A stretch of DNA of 64,000 bases. Origin: Mediterranea sp. An20. GTDB taxonomy: Bacteria > Bacteroidota > Bacteroidia > Bacteroidales > Bacteroidaceae. Made by a program: the position numbers and the translations under genes. The stretch is from contig NZ_NFJV01000005.1 of the NCBI RefSeq assembly GCF_002160055.1, forward strand, positions 85,457 through 149,456, in the 5' to 3' direction. This document shows positions 8,664 through 17,260 of this stretch, in pieces. A model generated the notes under the pieces. That model saw only the letters and a list, made by a program, of their open reading frames with translations, was not told where the DNA came from and made no database searches. Every line of letters starts with the position of its first letter. Positions within the stretch are counted from its first letter, which is position 1.

Positions 8664-9836
8664 ATGAGAAAAATTTATATATTGGCGTTTACCCTCACTT
8701 GTTTGTGTGCGGCTCAATCCCCCTTGCAGGCGCAGGAAAAGGAAGGTTTTTGGGGAAAACTGAAAGGAGTTTTTTCATCCGAAATTCGGATAGGTTCATA
8801 TACGTTTAAAGACGGCTCGGTTTATACCGGTGAGATGAAAGGTCGCAGGCCCAATGGCAAAGGAAAGACTGTTTTTAAAAACGGCGATGTCTACGAAGGC
8901 GAGTATGTCAAAGGCAAGCGTCAAGGGCATGGCGTTTATACTTTTGCCGATGGTGAACGTTATGACGGAGACTGGTATCAGGACCAGCAGCATGGTCATG
9001 GCATTTTCTACTTTATGAATAACAACCGCTATGATGGTATGTGGTATCAGGACTTCCAGAGCGGTGAGGGTGTCATGTATTATTATAATGGTGATATTTA
9101 CAAAGGCAATTGGTTGAATGATAAACGTGAAGGGCAGGGTACTTATACATGGAAAAACGGTTCTGAATATGTAGGTACCTGGAAAAACGACAAGAAAGAG
9201 GGCAAGGGAGTCCTTGTTTGGAATGACTCAAGCAAATATGACGGAGAGTGGAAAGCTGATGTTCGCAATGGACAAGGCACGTTTGAATATGCCAATGGTG
9301 ACAAATATGTGGGCCGTTGGGTAAATGACATACAAGATGGAAAAGGCATCTATTTCTTCCATACGGGAGAACGTTATGAGGGTGATTATGTGCAGGGAGA
9401 GCGTACGGGCGAAGGAATTTACTATTATGCCAACGGCGACAAGTATGTGGGGCATTTTGAGAATGGCTTGAAGGAAGGTTACGGAACCTTTACATGGGCC
9501 AATGGAGCCGTGTACGAAGGCGACTGGAAAAACAACTTGCGCGAAGGACAGGGCACATACCGCTGGAGTGCCGGAGATTCTTACGAAGGAGAATGGAAAG
9601 ACGACAAGTTCAACGGGCAGGGCATTCTGAAGATGGCTGACGGATCGGAATACCGCGGTGGATTTGTAGATGGAGCGGAAGAAGGAAGCGGCGTGCAGAC
9701 CAGCAAAGATGGAGGCCGTTACGAAGGTTTCTTTAAGCAGGGAAAGAAAGACGGGCCTTTTGTGGAAACAGATAAGTACGGGCGTATTACACGGAAGGGT
9801 ACTTATAAGATGGGGCGTATCTCGTCCGTGGAATAA
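8664..9836 (+). CDS. Secreted MORN-repeat protein
   Basis: The start is the ATG at 8664 (MRKIYILAF); a TTG two codons earlier is less likely. The 390-residue protein has a signal peptide (about residues 1-22, ending PLQAQ). From about residue 52 it has fourteen consecutive repeats of exactly 23 residues, beginning Y-x-G-x-(W/Y/F) and containing G-x-G, the MORN (membrane occupation and recognition nexus) pattern. No catalytic domain follows; a short tail ends the protein. MORN arrays form elongated beta structures that bind lipids or proteins. The signal peptide places it in the periplasm or at the surface. It is a single-gene unit with its own promoter and a strong terminator. Confidence 0.93.
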   Translation: MRKIYILAFTLTCLCAAQSPLQAQEKEGFWGKLKGVFSSEIRIGSYTFKDGSVYTGEMKGRRPNGKGKTVFKNGDVYEGEYVKGKRQGHGVYTFADGERYDGDWYQDQQHGHGIFYFMNNNRYDGMWYQDFQSGEGVMYYYNGDIYKGNWLNDKREGQGTYTWKNGSEYVGTWKNDKKEGKGVLVWNDSSKYDGEWKADVRNGQGTFEYANGDKYVGRWVNDIQDGKGIYFFHTGERYEGDYVQGERTGEGIYYYANGDKYVGHFENGLKEGYGTFTWANGAVYEGDWKNNLREGQGTYRWSAGDSYEGEWKDDKFNGQGILKMADGSEYRGGFVDGAEEGSGVQTSKDGGRYEGFFKQGKKDGPFVETDKYGRITRKGTYKMGRISSVE

Positions 9837-9856
9837 CTTCGGTTTTGCCAATCCAT

Positions 9857-9896
9857 AAAAAAGGGCGCATCACGAAAGAATGATGCGCCCTTTTTT
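9857..9896. terminator. Bidirectional terminator, MORN gene / prs
   Basis: The arms AAAAAAGGGCGCATCA (9857-9872) and TGATGCGCCCTTTTTT (9881-9896) pair perfectly around an 8-base loop. Runs of A and T on both sides give a U-tract in either direction. It serves the convergent MORN and prs genes. Confidence 0.93.
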
Positions 9897-9912
9897 ATGT
9901 TAGGATTCTATG

Positions 9913-10851
9913 TCAGATAATGTATTGTGAACTGATTGATTCGTTGTTCATCACACGACGGATGGTTTCTGCAAACATGGCTGCAATGCTCAGTTGTTTT
10001 ACTTTGTCGCATTTCTTGGAGTAGGGAATGCTGTCTGTGAAAACCATTTCTGTCAAAGCCGATTCCTGAATGCGGAACGAAGCGGGGTCGGACATTACGC
10101 AATGGCTGGCAATGGCGCGTACCGAGCGTGCTCCGGCTTCCATCATGATGTTGGCTGCCTTGGTGATAGTACCGGCAGTGTCTACAATGTCATCGATGAG
10201 CACAACATTCTTGTCTTGTACGTCACCGATGATTTGCATACTGGCCACCACATTGGCTTTCTCGCGCGTTTTGTTGCAAAGTACCAGAGGTACATCCAGA
10301 TACTTTGAGAATGTGCTGGCACGTTTCGAGCCGCCCACGTCGGGGGTAGCGATGACCAGATTCTCCAGATTCAGTGACTGGATGTAGGGCAGGAACACTG
10401 CCGAAGCGTAGAGGTGGTCAACGGGGATGTTGAAGAATCCCTGGATCTGGTCGGCATGCAAATCCATCGTGATGAGTCGGTCGATGCCGGCTACTGAAAG
10501 CAGATCGGCCACCAGCTTGGCACCGATGGATACGCGCGGTTTGTCTTTGCGGTCCTGGCGTGCCCAACCGAAGTAGGGGATAACGGCTACGATGCTCTTG
10601 GCTGATGCTCGCTTGGCGGCATCAATCATCAGGAGCAACTCCATAAGATTGTCCGAGTTGGGGAAAGTGGACTGTACCAGAAAGACGTGTCGTCCGCGGA
10701 TAGACTCTTCGTAAGACACGGCAAACTCGCCGTCGGCGAAGTGGGTGATGTTCATCTTGCCCAACGGACAGTTGAGGTGATTGCAGATTTTCTCTGCCAG
10801 GTATCTCGAGTTGGTGCCCGAGAAGACCATGAAAGGTGCTTTTTCGCTCAT
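9913..10851 (-). CDS. prs: Ribose-phosphate pyrophosphokinase
   Basis: A full-length enzyme of 312 residues that makes PRPP from ribose 5-phosphate and ATP, feeding nucleotide, His and Trp synthesis. Visible motifs are the N-terminal FSGTNSRYLAEKICNHL, the ATP-binding YFGWARQDRKDKPR, the divalent-metal MDLHADQIQGFF segment and the PRPP loop VLIDDIVDTAGTI. It has its own minus-strand promoter near 10893-10900 and ends at the bidirectional terminator, so it is probably monocistronic. Confidence 0.97.
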   Translation of the reverse strand: MSEKAPFMVFSGTNSRYLAEKICNHLNCPLGKMNITHFADGEFAVSYEESIRGRHVFLVQSTFPNSDNLMELLLMIDAAKRASAKSIVAVIPYFGWARQDRKDKPRVSIGAKLVADLLSVAGIDRLITMDLHADQIQGFFNIPVDHLYASAVFLPYIQSLNLENLVIATPDVGGSKRASTFSKYLDVPLVLCNKTREKANVVASMQIIGDVQDKNVVLIDDIVDTAGTITKAANIMMEAGARSVRAIASHCVMSDPASFRIQESALTEMVFTDSIPYSKKCDKVKQLSIAAMFAETIRRVMNNESISSQYII

Positions 10852-10892
10852 TGTGTAGTAGATAGTATGTAACCTAAATTGTAAATATGGTG

Positions 10893-10900
10893 CAAAGGTA
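10893..10900 (-). promoter_or_regulatory. Promoter -7 box for prs
   Basis: CAAAGGTA (TACCTTTG on the minus strand) lies about 40 bases before the prs ATG. The -33 element is not clear. Confidence 0.55.
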
Positions 10901-11140
10901 TGAATTTCTTGTTACATGGAGCAGGCTTCTTGTATAAAAAATATGCCCTTCTCCGTATTTTCCGGCAGGAGATGGATGTAAGGCCATTGGTGCATGGTGT
11001 GCCGCTCTTAAGCAGAAAGCTCTGGGGGCTTTGAGCTGGCATCAGTTTGCCAGAGGAGTTCGCGCTTGCATAACAAGGTAATAAGATGTGGCAAATATGC
11101 AGGTTTTTTCCTTTCATGTTCAACTTCTTCTTTCTAAAAG

Positions 11141-11172
11141 TTTGTCTGTATCAGGAAATATATGTACTTTTG
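11141..11172 (+). promoter_or_regulatory. Promoter of the DUF4301 gene
   Basis: TTTG at 11141-11144, 20 bases, then TACTTTTG at 11165-11172 is a close fit to the Bacteroidetes promoter. The ATG follows about 35 bases later. Confidence 0.8.
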
Positions 11173-11206
11173 GGCAAATTTCATCCTATAAACATTGTAC
11201 AACATC

Positions 11207-12724
11207 ATGATGACACAAGAAGACAAAGACTTGCTGGCCCAGAAAGGTATCAGCGAGGCACAGATTGCTGAGCAGTTGGCCTGCTTTGAGAAGGGATTTC
11301 CCTATCTGAAACTTTATGCTGCCGCTTCCGTGGACAACGGAATCCTGGCTCCCGACGCCGACGAGCAGAAGAAGTATTTGGATGCGTGGGAGGCTTATAC
11401 ACAGACGGATAAGACGGTGGTGAAGTTTGTGCCTGCCTCGGGTGCAGCCAGCCGCATGTTTAAGAATCTGTTCGAGTTTCTGGGAGCGGATTATGACGTT
11501 CCTACTACTGACTTTGAGAAGAAGTTCTTCGACCGTATCACGGACTTTGCTTTCTACCAAGACCTGGATGCTGCCTGCCAGAAGGCTGAGGGTAAGAATA
11601 TAGCTTCGTTGGTGGCCGACGGTAACTACAAGGCAGTGGTGGCTGCCTTGCTTCAAGCGGCAGGACTGAACTATGGTGCTCTGCCCAAGGGACTGCTGAA
11701 GTTCCACAAATATGAAGATGGCAACCGCACTCCTGTGGAAGAGCATCTGGTGGAAGGTGCCCTTTATGCTGCTAACAAGAACGGCAAGGTGAACGTGCAC
11801 TTCACGGTTTCGCCCGAACACCGTCCCTTGTTTAAGGCATTGGTGGATGAGAAAGCCGCTATCTATGCCAAACATTACGGGGTGGACTATAATATCTCCT
11901 TCTCCGAGCAGAAACCCAGTACCGATACTATTGCCGCAGACATGAATAACCAGCCTTTCCGCGACAATGGCAAGTTGCTCTTCCGTCCGGGCGGGCACGG
12001 CGCTCTGATAGAGAACCTGAACGACTTGGATGCAGACGTCATCTTCATCAAGAACATTGACAATGTGGTGCCCGACAAGCTGAAGGGTGACACGGTGCTC
12101 TACAAGAAGGTTATTGCCGGTGTGCTGGTAGGTCTCCAGCAGCAGGCTTTTGCCTACCTCCAGTTGCTGGACAGTGGTAAGTACACCCACGAGCAGGTGT
12201 TGGAAATCCTTCAGTTCCTTCAGAAGAAACTTCACTGCAAGAATCCAGAGGTGAAGAATCTGGAAGATGCCGAGCTGGTCATCTACCTGAAGAAGAAACT
12301 GAACCGTCCGATGCGTGTCTGCGGTATGGTAAAGAATGTAGGCGAACCGGGTGGAGGTCCGTTCCTGGCTTATAATGCTGACGGCACAATCTCATTGCAG
12401 ATACTGGAAAGCTCGCAGATAGACATGAACGACCCTCAGAAGAAGGAAATGTTCGAGAAAGGCACGCATTTCAATCCGGTAGATTTGGTTTGTGCAGTGC
12501 GTGACTATAAGGGACATAAGTTCGACCTGACCCGCTATGTAGACAAAGCCACAGGCTTTATCTCGCGGAAGTCGAAAAATGGCAAAGACTTGAAGGCGCT
12601 TGAGTTGCCTGGTTTGTGGAACGGGGCAATGAGCGATTGGAATACCGTCTTTGTTGAAGTGCCCCTCAGCACTTTCAATCCGGTGAAGACCGTGAATGAT
12701 TTGTTGCGCGAACAACATCAGTAA
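11207..12724 (+). CDS. DUF4301 family protein
   Basis: A soluble protein of about 505 residues, from ATG 11207 (or the next codon, also ATG). The segments [28 protein letters not shown] and [20 protein letters not shown] are typical of the DUF4301 family found widely in Bacteroidetes. Its function is, to my knowledge, unknown. The GASR and GEPGGGPF loops look like phosphate- or nucleotide-binding turns, but that is inference. There is no signal peptide or membrane segment. It is a single-gene unit with its own promoter and a terminator directly downstream. A 349-codon open frame on the opposite strand is a shadow. Confidence 0.85.
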   Translation: MMTQEDKDLLAQKGISEAQIAEQLACFEKGFPYLKLYAAASVDNGILAPDADEQKKYLDAWEAYTQTDKTVVKFVPASGAASRMFKNLFEFLGADYDVPTTDFEKKFFDRITDFAFYQDLDAACQKAEGKNIASLVADGNYKAVVAALLQAAGLNYGALPKGLLKFHKYEDGNRTPVEEHLVEGALYAANKNGKVNVHFTVSPEHRPLFKALVDEKAAIYAKHYGVDYNISFSEQKPSTDTIAADMNNQPFRDNGKLLFRPGGHGALIENLNDLDADVIFIKNIDNVVPDKLKGDTVLYKKVIAGVLVGLQQQAFAYLQLLDSGKYTHEQVLEILQFLQKKLHCKNPEVKNLEDAELVIYLKKKLNRPMRVCGMVKNVGEPGGGPFLAYNADGTISLQILESSQIDMNDPQKKEMFEKGTHFNPVDLVCAVRDYKGHKFDLTRYVDKATGFISRKSKNGKDLKALELPGLWNGAMSDWNTVFVEVPLSTFNPVKTVNDLLREQHQ

Positions 12725-12738
12725 GAATAATCCAATTG

Positions 12739-12780
12739 AAGTAACCGGAGAGGGTATCTGCCTTTTTCGGTTACTTTTTT
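12739..12780 (+). terminator. Terminator after the DUF4301 gene
   Basis: AAGTAACCG (12739-12747) pairs with CGGTTACTT (12768-12776) and is followed by a T-run, forming a typical rho-independent terminator before purT. Confidence 0.88.
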
Positions 12781-12803
12781 GTCGTATTCATAACTCAATT
12801 AGT

Positions 12804-13970
12804 ATGAAGAAAATCTTGTTGTTAGGCTCAGGAGAACTGGGCAAGGAATTTGTTATAGCTGCCCAGCGTCTGGGACAGTATGTCATAGCGTGCGATTCAT
12901 ACGAAGGGGCGCCGGCTATGCAGGTGGCCGACGAGTGTGAAGTGTTCAGTATGCTCGATGGTGAGGCACTCGAACGGGCGGTCCGTAAGTATCGTCCCGA
13001 TATTATTGTGCCGGAAATTGAAGCTATCCGTACTGAGCGGTTGTATGATTTTGAGCAGGAAGGCATACAGGTGGTGCCCAGTGCACGTGCCGTTAACTTC
13101 ACGATGAACCGTAAGGCTATCCGTGATTTGGCAGCCAAGGAACTGGGGTTGAAAACGGCACGCTATTTTTACGCCAAGTCGTTGGAGGAATTGACGGAAG
13201 CTGCCGGGAAAATAGGCTATCCTTGTGTGGTGAAGCCTTTGATGTCGTCATCCGGCAAAGGACAGTCTGTAGTGAAAGGTCCTGAAGATTTGGCTTATGC
13301 ATGGGAATACGGATGTAGTGGTAGCCGGGGTGACATCAAAGAGTTGATTGTGGAAGAATTCATCCGGTTCGACAGCGAAATCACGTTGCTGACAGTGACA
13401 CAGAAGGAGGGGCCTACTCTGTTTTGTCCTCCCATTGGGCATGTACAGAAGAATGGCGATTATCGGGAGAGTTTCCAGCCTGCACGTATCGATCCTGCCC
13501 ATCTGAAGGAAGCGCAAGACATGGCAGAAAAAGTGACCCGCGCCTTGACCGGTGCAGGGTTGTGGGGAGTGGAATTTTTCCTGAGCCATGAACATGGAGT
13601 GTACTTCTCCGAGCTATCTCCCCGTCCGCACGATACTGGCATGGTAACGTTGGCTGGTACTCAGAACCTGAATGAGTTTGAACTTCACCTGCAAGCTGTG
13701 TTAGGTTTGCCTATCCCGGGCATTAAACTGGAGCGTATGGGAGCCAGTGCCGTTATACTGTCTGGCATTTCCAGTCAGAAAACTCCCAATTACCGCGGCG
13801 TAGAAGAAGTGTTGAAGGAAGAAGATACGTATTTGCGCATTTTCGGTAAGCCGACTACCCGTTTGAATCGGCGTATGGGCGTAGTGCTGTGCTATGCGCC
13901 GGCAGGTGGCAATCTTGATGCCCTCCGGGATAAGGCCAAGAGACTGGCCGATAAGGTAGAGGTGTATTAA
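12804..13970 (+). CDS. purT: Formate-dependent GAR transformylase
   Basis: The 388-residue enzyme starts at ATG 12804 ([20 protein letters not shown]); the frame upstream runs through the terminator. It is an ATP-grasp protein. Its N-terminal Rossmann part contains [10 protein letters not shown], the central grasp contains [19 protein letters not shown], and the metal-binding part contains [10 protein letters not shown] and [15 protein letters not shown]. It makes formyl-GAR from GAR, formate and ATP in purine synthesis, independently of folate. It is probably monocistronic and converges with ispE. Confidence 0.96.
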   Translation: MKKILLLGSGELGKEFVIAAQRLGQYVIACDSYEGAPAMQVADECEVFSMLDGEALERAVRKYRPDIIVPEIEAIRTERLYDFEQEGIQVVPSARAVNFTMNRKAIRDLAAKELGLKTARYFYAKSLEELTEAAGKIGYPCVVKPLMSSSGKGQSVVKGPEDLAYAWEYGCSGSRGDIKELIVEEFIRFDSEITLLTVTQKEGPTLFCPPIGHVQKNGDYRESFQPARIDPAHLKEAQDMAEKVTRALTGAGLWGVEFFLSHEHGVYFSELSPRPHDTGMVTLAGTQNLNEFELHLQAVLGLPIPGIKLERMGASAVILSGISSQKTPNYRGVEEVLKEEDTYLRIFGKPTTRLNRRMGVVLCYAPAGGNLDALRDKAKRLADKVEVY

Positions 13971-13991
13971 GAGAAGTGACGATAAAATGAC

Positions 13992-14045
13992 GACACCGAT
14001 GTAAGAATGCGGAGTGCTTTTCCCGCCTTTTTGCATCGGTGTGTC
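13992..14045. terminator. Possible terminator between purT and ispE
   Basis: GACACCGATG (13992-14001) can pair with CATCGGTGTGTC (14034-14045) over about 9 bp around a 32-base loop. It lies between two convergent genes. The loop is long, so this is a weaker call than the other terminators. Confidence 0.45.
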
Positions 14046-14057
14046 TTTATGTTTTTG

Positions 14058-14891
14058 TTATGATAATTCTCCCTGATAAACGAAAACCCCTTTTCCAAAG
14101 TCCATTTCCGGTAACTCGGTTCCTGCTTTGAATAATCCGAAAACCGATGAACCGGAGCCGCTCATCGAAGCGTATACCGCTCCCAGACGGTACATTTCCT
14201 GCTTGATTTCGGCAATAGGCGGAAATTGCGGAAAGACACTTTCTTCGAAATCGTTGGCCAGATAGTTTCTCCATTCCTCCACGGGAAGGCGTATGATGTC
14301 TTTCGGAGAGGTCGTGGCTCGCCGGGGAGTGATCCGGGCAAAGGCTTCGCGCGTGGAGACAAAAATATCAGGTTTGACGAGGCAAATCCGGTAGCCTGCC
14401 AGTGAGAGTTCGATGGGCGAAAAGATGTTGCCTATGCCTTGGGCAAAGGTAGGGCGGTTGCGAATGAAAAAAGCACAGTCGGCTCCGAGACGGGTGGCAT
14501 AGGCCTCAAGTTCGTTTTCTGTTATTCCCAACTCAAACACCTCATTCAGCATCTTCAGCATGAAAGCTGCATCTGCCGATCCACCGCCTAATCCGGCTCC
14601 CGAAGGAATGTGTTTGCTCAAATACACCTCTGTTGGAGGCAAATCAAAATCGGCATCCAGCAGGTGGTATGCCTTGCATACGAGATTGTCCTCCGGGCGG
14701 CCTTCAACGGTTTGGCCGTAAAGATGCAGCGTGCATTTCGAGGTTCCGCCGGTTGTTTTTGCCGGTATGATTTCCAGTGCATCAGTCACGGGGATGGGAT
14801 AGAATACCGTTTCCAGATTATGGTATCCGTCGGGACGTTTTTCGGTAATGTTCAGTCCCAGGTTGATTTTGGCATTGGGGAAAGTCAGCAT
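14058..14891 (-). CDS. ispE: 4-diphosphocytidyl-2-C-methyl-D-erythritol kinase
   Basis: The 277-residue protein starts at the ATG complement at 14889-14891 ([19 protein letters not shown]). It is a GHMP kinase: PNAKINLGL is the substrate-side motif, [17 protein letters not shown] the ATP-binding loop, and [14 protein letters not shown] the C-terminal glycine motif. It phosphorylates CDP-methylerythritol in the non-mevalonate isoprenoid pathway. It has a TAnnTTTG-type promoter close upstream and converges with purT. Confidence 0.95.
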   Translation of the reverse strand: MLTFPNAKINLGLNITEKRPDGYHNLETVFYPIPVTDALEIIPAKTTGGTSKCTLHLYGQTVEGRPEDNLVCKAYHLLDADFDLPPTEVYLSKHIPSGAGLGGGSADAAFMLKMLNEVFELGITENELEAYATRLGADCAFFIRNRPTFAQGIGNIFSPIELSLAGYRICLVKPDIFVSTREAFARITPRRATTSPKDIIRLPVEEWRNYLANDFEESVFPQFPPIAEIKQEMYRLGAVYASMSGSGSSVFGLFKAGTELPEMDFGKGVFVYQGELS

Positions 14892-14923
14892 AAGTTTTTG
14901 TTGTTCAGATAGAATTTTACGGG

Positions 14924-14931
14924 CAAATTTA
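14924..14931 (-). promoter_or_regulatory. Promoter -7 box for ispE
   Basis: CAAATTTA on the plus strand is TAAATTTG on the minus strand, about 33 bases before the ispE ATG. Confidence 0.5.
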
Positions 14932-15086
14932 CATAAAATATTCATACATGCAACGCTTTCTTCCATAAAAGCCGGATAAGTCGTTATGCTTTATCGGGTT
15001 AAAATACCTCCTTGTCGAACGGACTTGCGCTTTTCGACCAATGAATAAGCTGAGTGGTATGCTGCTGATAATCAGTATACTATTTC

Positions 15087-15152
15087 ATATATATAGCAGG
15101 CTTGCTGCTTATCGTTTGGAAGCCGGCTGCTTATCGCTTGGCTGCTTTCAGC
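15087..15152 (+). repeat. Degenerate 22-bp tandem repeat array, copy 2
   Basis: Three units can be read: CATATATATAGCAGGCTTGC, CTTATCGTTTGGAAGCCGGC and CTTATCGCTTGGCTGCTTTC. The second and third start 22 bases apart, and their first halves are almost identical. It lies between ispE and the ROK gene. Confidence 0.65.
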
Positions 15153-15262
15153 GAAGGGCTTATCAGAGGAACCGCCCTGTATACGGTGTGCCGGTGTTGT
15201 GCATAAAAAGTTTAAATCACTTTGCCATTCCTTTTTTTAGATATAAAATGTTCTAAAGTGAA

Positions 15263-15280
15263 TATATTTGCGTATATTTG
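15263..15280 (+). promoter_or_regulatory. Promoter boxes for the ROK regulator
   Basis: TATATTTG occurs at 15263-15270 and again at 15273-15280, each fitting TAnnTTTG, ahead of the ATG at 15307. Which one is used cannot be told. Confidence 0.5.
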
Positions 15281-15306
15281 TCCAAGTTATTACCAAAACA
15301 AGTTTT

Positions 15307-16518
15307 ATGGCACATGATTTATTAAAAGAAATTGAACAAGGTAGTAAGAATGCCATTTTGAAGAAAAAGATTATTACCTATTATATATATAATGGCGGCT
15401 CTACCATTGTAGATTTGTCTAAAGAACTGAATTTAAGCGTACCGACTGTAGCTAAATTCATTAACGAAATGTGTGAGGACGGCTATATTAAAGATTATGG
15501 AAAGCTCGAAACAGAAGGCGGCCGTCATCCCATTATGTATGGATTAAATCCTGAATCGGGCTATTTTGTAGGGGTAGATATAAAGAATTATTGCCTGGAT
15601 ATCGGTCTTGTCAATTTTAAGGGAGACATGGTGGATTTAAAGATGAATGTGCCTTATAAATTTGACAATACTCCGGAATCACTCGACCTGTTGTGTGAAA
15701 CGGTTCGTACCTTTATTCAGCGGGTGGATAAGCAGGAGGCTGAAAAGATTCTGAACATCTGCATCAATATTTTCGGCCGTGTTAATCCTGATTCCGGATA
15801 CAGTTACAGCGTATTCAATTTTTCTGAGCAGCCATTGGCAGAAGTGCTGAGTCGGAAGATAGGCTATCCGGTAAGCATAGATAACGATACGCGTGCGATG
15901 GCTTACGGAGAATATCTGCAAGGTGGTGTGAAGGGTGAAAAGAATGTCCTTTTTGTCAATATCAGTTGGGGATTGGGACTGGGCATTATCATTGACGGAA
16001 AAATGTATGTAGGCAAGTCTGGATTTTCTGGTGAGTTCGGACATATCAATGCCTTCGATAATGAAGTGATTTGCCATTGTGGTAAAAAAGGATGTCTGGA
16101 AACGGAGGCTTCGGGATTGGCCTTGCACCGCATTCTGATTGAACGCATCAAAAGTGGAGAGCGTTCTATTCTGTCGGAACGAGTGCTGAATACGTCTACA
16201 CCGTTGACATTGGATGAGATAATGGAGGCTATCCGTAGAGAAGATTTATTGTGCATTGATATTCTGGAGGAGATAGGGCAAAAGTTGGGTAAGCATGTAG
16301 CGGGACTTATCAATATTTTCAACCCGGAAATGGTAGTCATCGGTGGCACGCTTTCGCAGACAGAAGATTATATTATTCAGCCCATTAAGACTGCCGTGCG
16401 GAAATATTCGCTGAATCTTGTCAACAAAGACACGGTAATCATTGCTTCTAAACTGAGGGAAAAAGCCGGTGTAGTGGGAGCTTGCCTGATGGCGCGCAGC
16501 CGTATGATTGAAAATTGA
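15307..16518 (+). CDS. ROK family transcriptional regulator (NagC/NanR-like role)
   Basis: A 403-residue protein from ATG 15307; 13 upstream codons in frame are unlikely. The N-terminus (about 1-75) is a winged helix with STIVDLSKELNLSVPTVAKFI, which should bind DNA. The remainder is a ROK sugar-kinase fold with GVDIKNYCLDIGLVNF, IDNDTRAMAYGE and the zinc site CHCGKKGCLE. ROK repressors sense amino sugars or their phosphates. Its position directly before yhcH-nanT-nanL-nanE suggests that it controls sialic-acid use. The ligand and the sign of control are not shown by sequence. Free GlcNAc made by NanE, or its phosphate, would be a reasonable inducer. Confidence 0.88.
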   Translation: MAHDLLKEIEQGSKNAILKKKIITYYIYNGGSTIVDLSKELNLSVPTVAKFINEMCEDGYIKDYGKLETEGGRHPIMYGLNPESGYFVGVDIKNYCLDIGLVNFKGDMVDLKMNVPYKFDNTPESLDLLCETVRTFIQRVDKQEAEKILNICINIFGRVNPDSGYSYSVFNFSEQPLAEVLSRKIGYPVSIDNDTRAMAYGEYLQGGVKGEKNVLFVNISWGLGLGIIIDGKMYVGKSGFSGEFGHINAFDNEVICHCGKKGCLETEASGLALHRILIERIKSGERSILSERVLNTSTPLTLDEIMEAIRREDLLCIDILEEIGQKLGKHVAGLINIFNPEMVVIGGTLSQTEDYIIQPIKTAVRKYSLNLVNKDTVIIASKLREKAGVVGACLMARSRMIEN

Positions 16519-16582
16519 CCTGATAAGCGGCTGAATAAGATCTTTACGAGGAAAAATTTTGCAGGTTCTAAACATCAGCTTA

Positions 16583-16656
16583 CAACAACTGTCTCTCCGT
16601 AGTTTTCCATAACAGATGCAGTGTCAGTGCATCAATGGTGAAACTACGGAGATGTT
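16583..16656 (+). repeat. Nested long hairpin between the ROK gene and nan operon
   Basis: CTCCGTAGTTT (16595-16605) pairs perfectly with AAACTACGGAG (16641-16651). Inside it GATGCA (16615-16620) pairs with TGCATC (16628-16633) around a 7-base loop. Outside it ACAAC (16583-16587) can pair with GTTGT (16653-16657). The result is a hairpin of about 75 bases downstream of the ROK stop. It may terminate the ROK transcript, although no clean T-run follows, or be an independent structured RNA. Confidence 0.65.
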
Positions 16657-16685
16657 GTCTTATTGAGACAGAGTACCATTAATTA

Positions 16686-16697
16686 AACGCAAGCGTT
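16686..16697. promoter_or_regulatory. Possible operator upstream of the nan operon
   Basis: AACGCAAGCGTT has perfect 5-bp inverted arms (AACGC/GCGTT) in an AT-rich context and lies about 40 bases upstream of the nan promoter. That is a plausible site for the neighbouring ROK regulator, but the position is far for simple repression. Confidence 0.35.
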
Positions 16698-16735
16698 AAT
16701 GATGGATTTTGTAAATTAAATAATTAATTATTTTC

Positions 16736-16766
16736 TTGGCTGTTTGTAAAATTAGGCATATCTTTG
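16736..16766 (+). promoter_or_regulatory. Promoter of the nan operon
   Basis: TTG at 16736-16738, 20 bases, then TATCTTTG at 16759-16766 fits the Bacteroidetes promoter. The first ATG of the operon is at 16802. Confidence 0.7.
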
Positions 16767-16801
16767 TCGTGCAATGGTTGAATATAATTAAAATTTGGAA
16801 A

Positions 16802-17248
16802 ATGATAGTATCTAATTTGAAAAACAGTAGTCGGATAGAGTCTCTTCATCCCTTGTTCAGGACTCTTTTTGAGTATGTAAAGTCTCACGATTTGCTTCAT
16901 GCAGACTTGGGGCGCATTGATATTGCCGGTGATAACCTGTATATAAACAATGTAGCAGCCGATGGAGTATCGGCCGATAAGCAGCCTTTGGAAGTGCATC
17001 GGGCTTATATTGATGTGCACATCCTTTTGGAAGGGGCAGAACGGATAGGCTGGAAGCCTTTGGAAGACGTAACCGAGGAAATAAAATCTTACAGTGAAGA
17101 AGGCGATTGTGCCTTGTATTCTGACCGGGCCACCACTTATATAGATCTTCGTCCGGGAGAATATGTGATTGTTTATCCCGAAGATACGCATGCTCCTCTT
17201 ATCGGGCAGGGTAAAATAAGGAAATTAATAGCGAAGGTTAAATTATAA
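16802..17248 (+). CDS. YhcH/YjgK/YiaL family protein, probable sialic-acid anomerase
   Basis: A small soluble protein of 148 residues. The family motif is visible as PLEVHRAYIDVHILLEGAE, with the metal-binding histidines, and a second part YVIVYPEDTHAPLIG carries another metal-site His. E. coli YhcH (NanQ) of this family has been described as acting on the anomers of N-acetylneuraminate. First gene of the operon, it is followed 12 bases later by the transporter, and lyase and epimerase lie downstream. The context strongly supports a role in sialic-acid use. The start at ATG 16802 is chosen because upstream codons run through the promoter. Confidence 0.88.
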   Translation: MIVSNLKNSSRIESLHPLFRTLFEYVKSHDLLHADLGRIDIAGDNLYINNVAADGVSADKQPLEVHRAYIDVHILLEGAERIGWKPLEDVTEEIKSYSEEGDCALYSDRATTYIDLRPGEYVIVYPEDTHAPLIGQGKIRKLIAKVKL

Positions 17249-17260
17249 TGGAGTATGGCC

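Larger units (their letters stand above)
10852..11206. other. Divergent intergenic region prs / DUF4301 gene (355 bp)
   Basis: It holds the prs promoter, the DUF4301 promoter at 11141-11172 and a small perfect hairpin CTGGCA/TGCCAG at about 11036-11053. At 10918-10936 there is a single unit of the 22-bp family (GGAGCAGGCTTCTTGTATA), which matches 16 of 19 bases of the array near 21.1 kb. Short open frames here resemble no protein. Confidence 0.5.
14892..15306. other. Divergent intergenic region ispE / ROK gene (415 bp)
   Basis: It contains the ispE promoter, the 22-bp repeat array at 15087-15152 and two overlapping TATATTTG boxes before the ROK gene. No gene is evident in the rest. Confidence 0.5.

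Noticed and set aside
10848..11123. Small minus-strand open frame upstream of prs
   Set aside because: It overlaps the prs promoter and a repeat unit and has no protein-like features.
11186..12235. Open frame of 349 codons opposite the DUF4301 gene
   Set aside because: Shadow of a well-supported gene with promoter and terminator on the plus strand.
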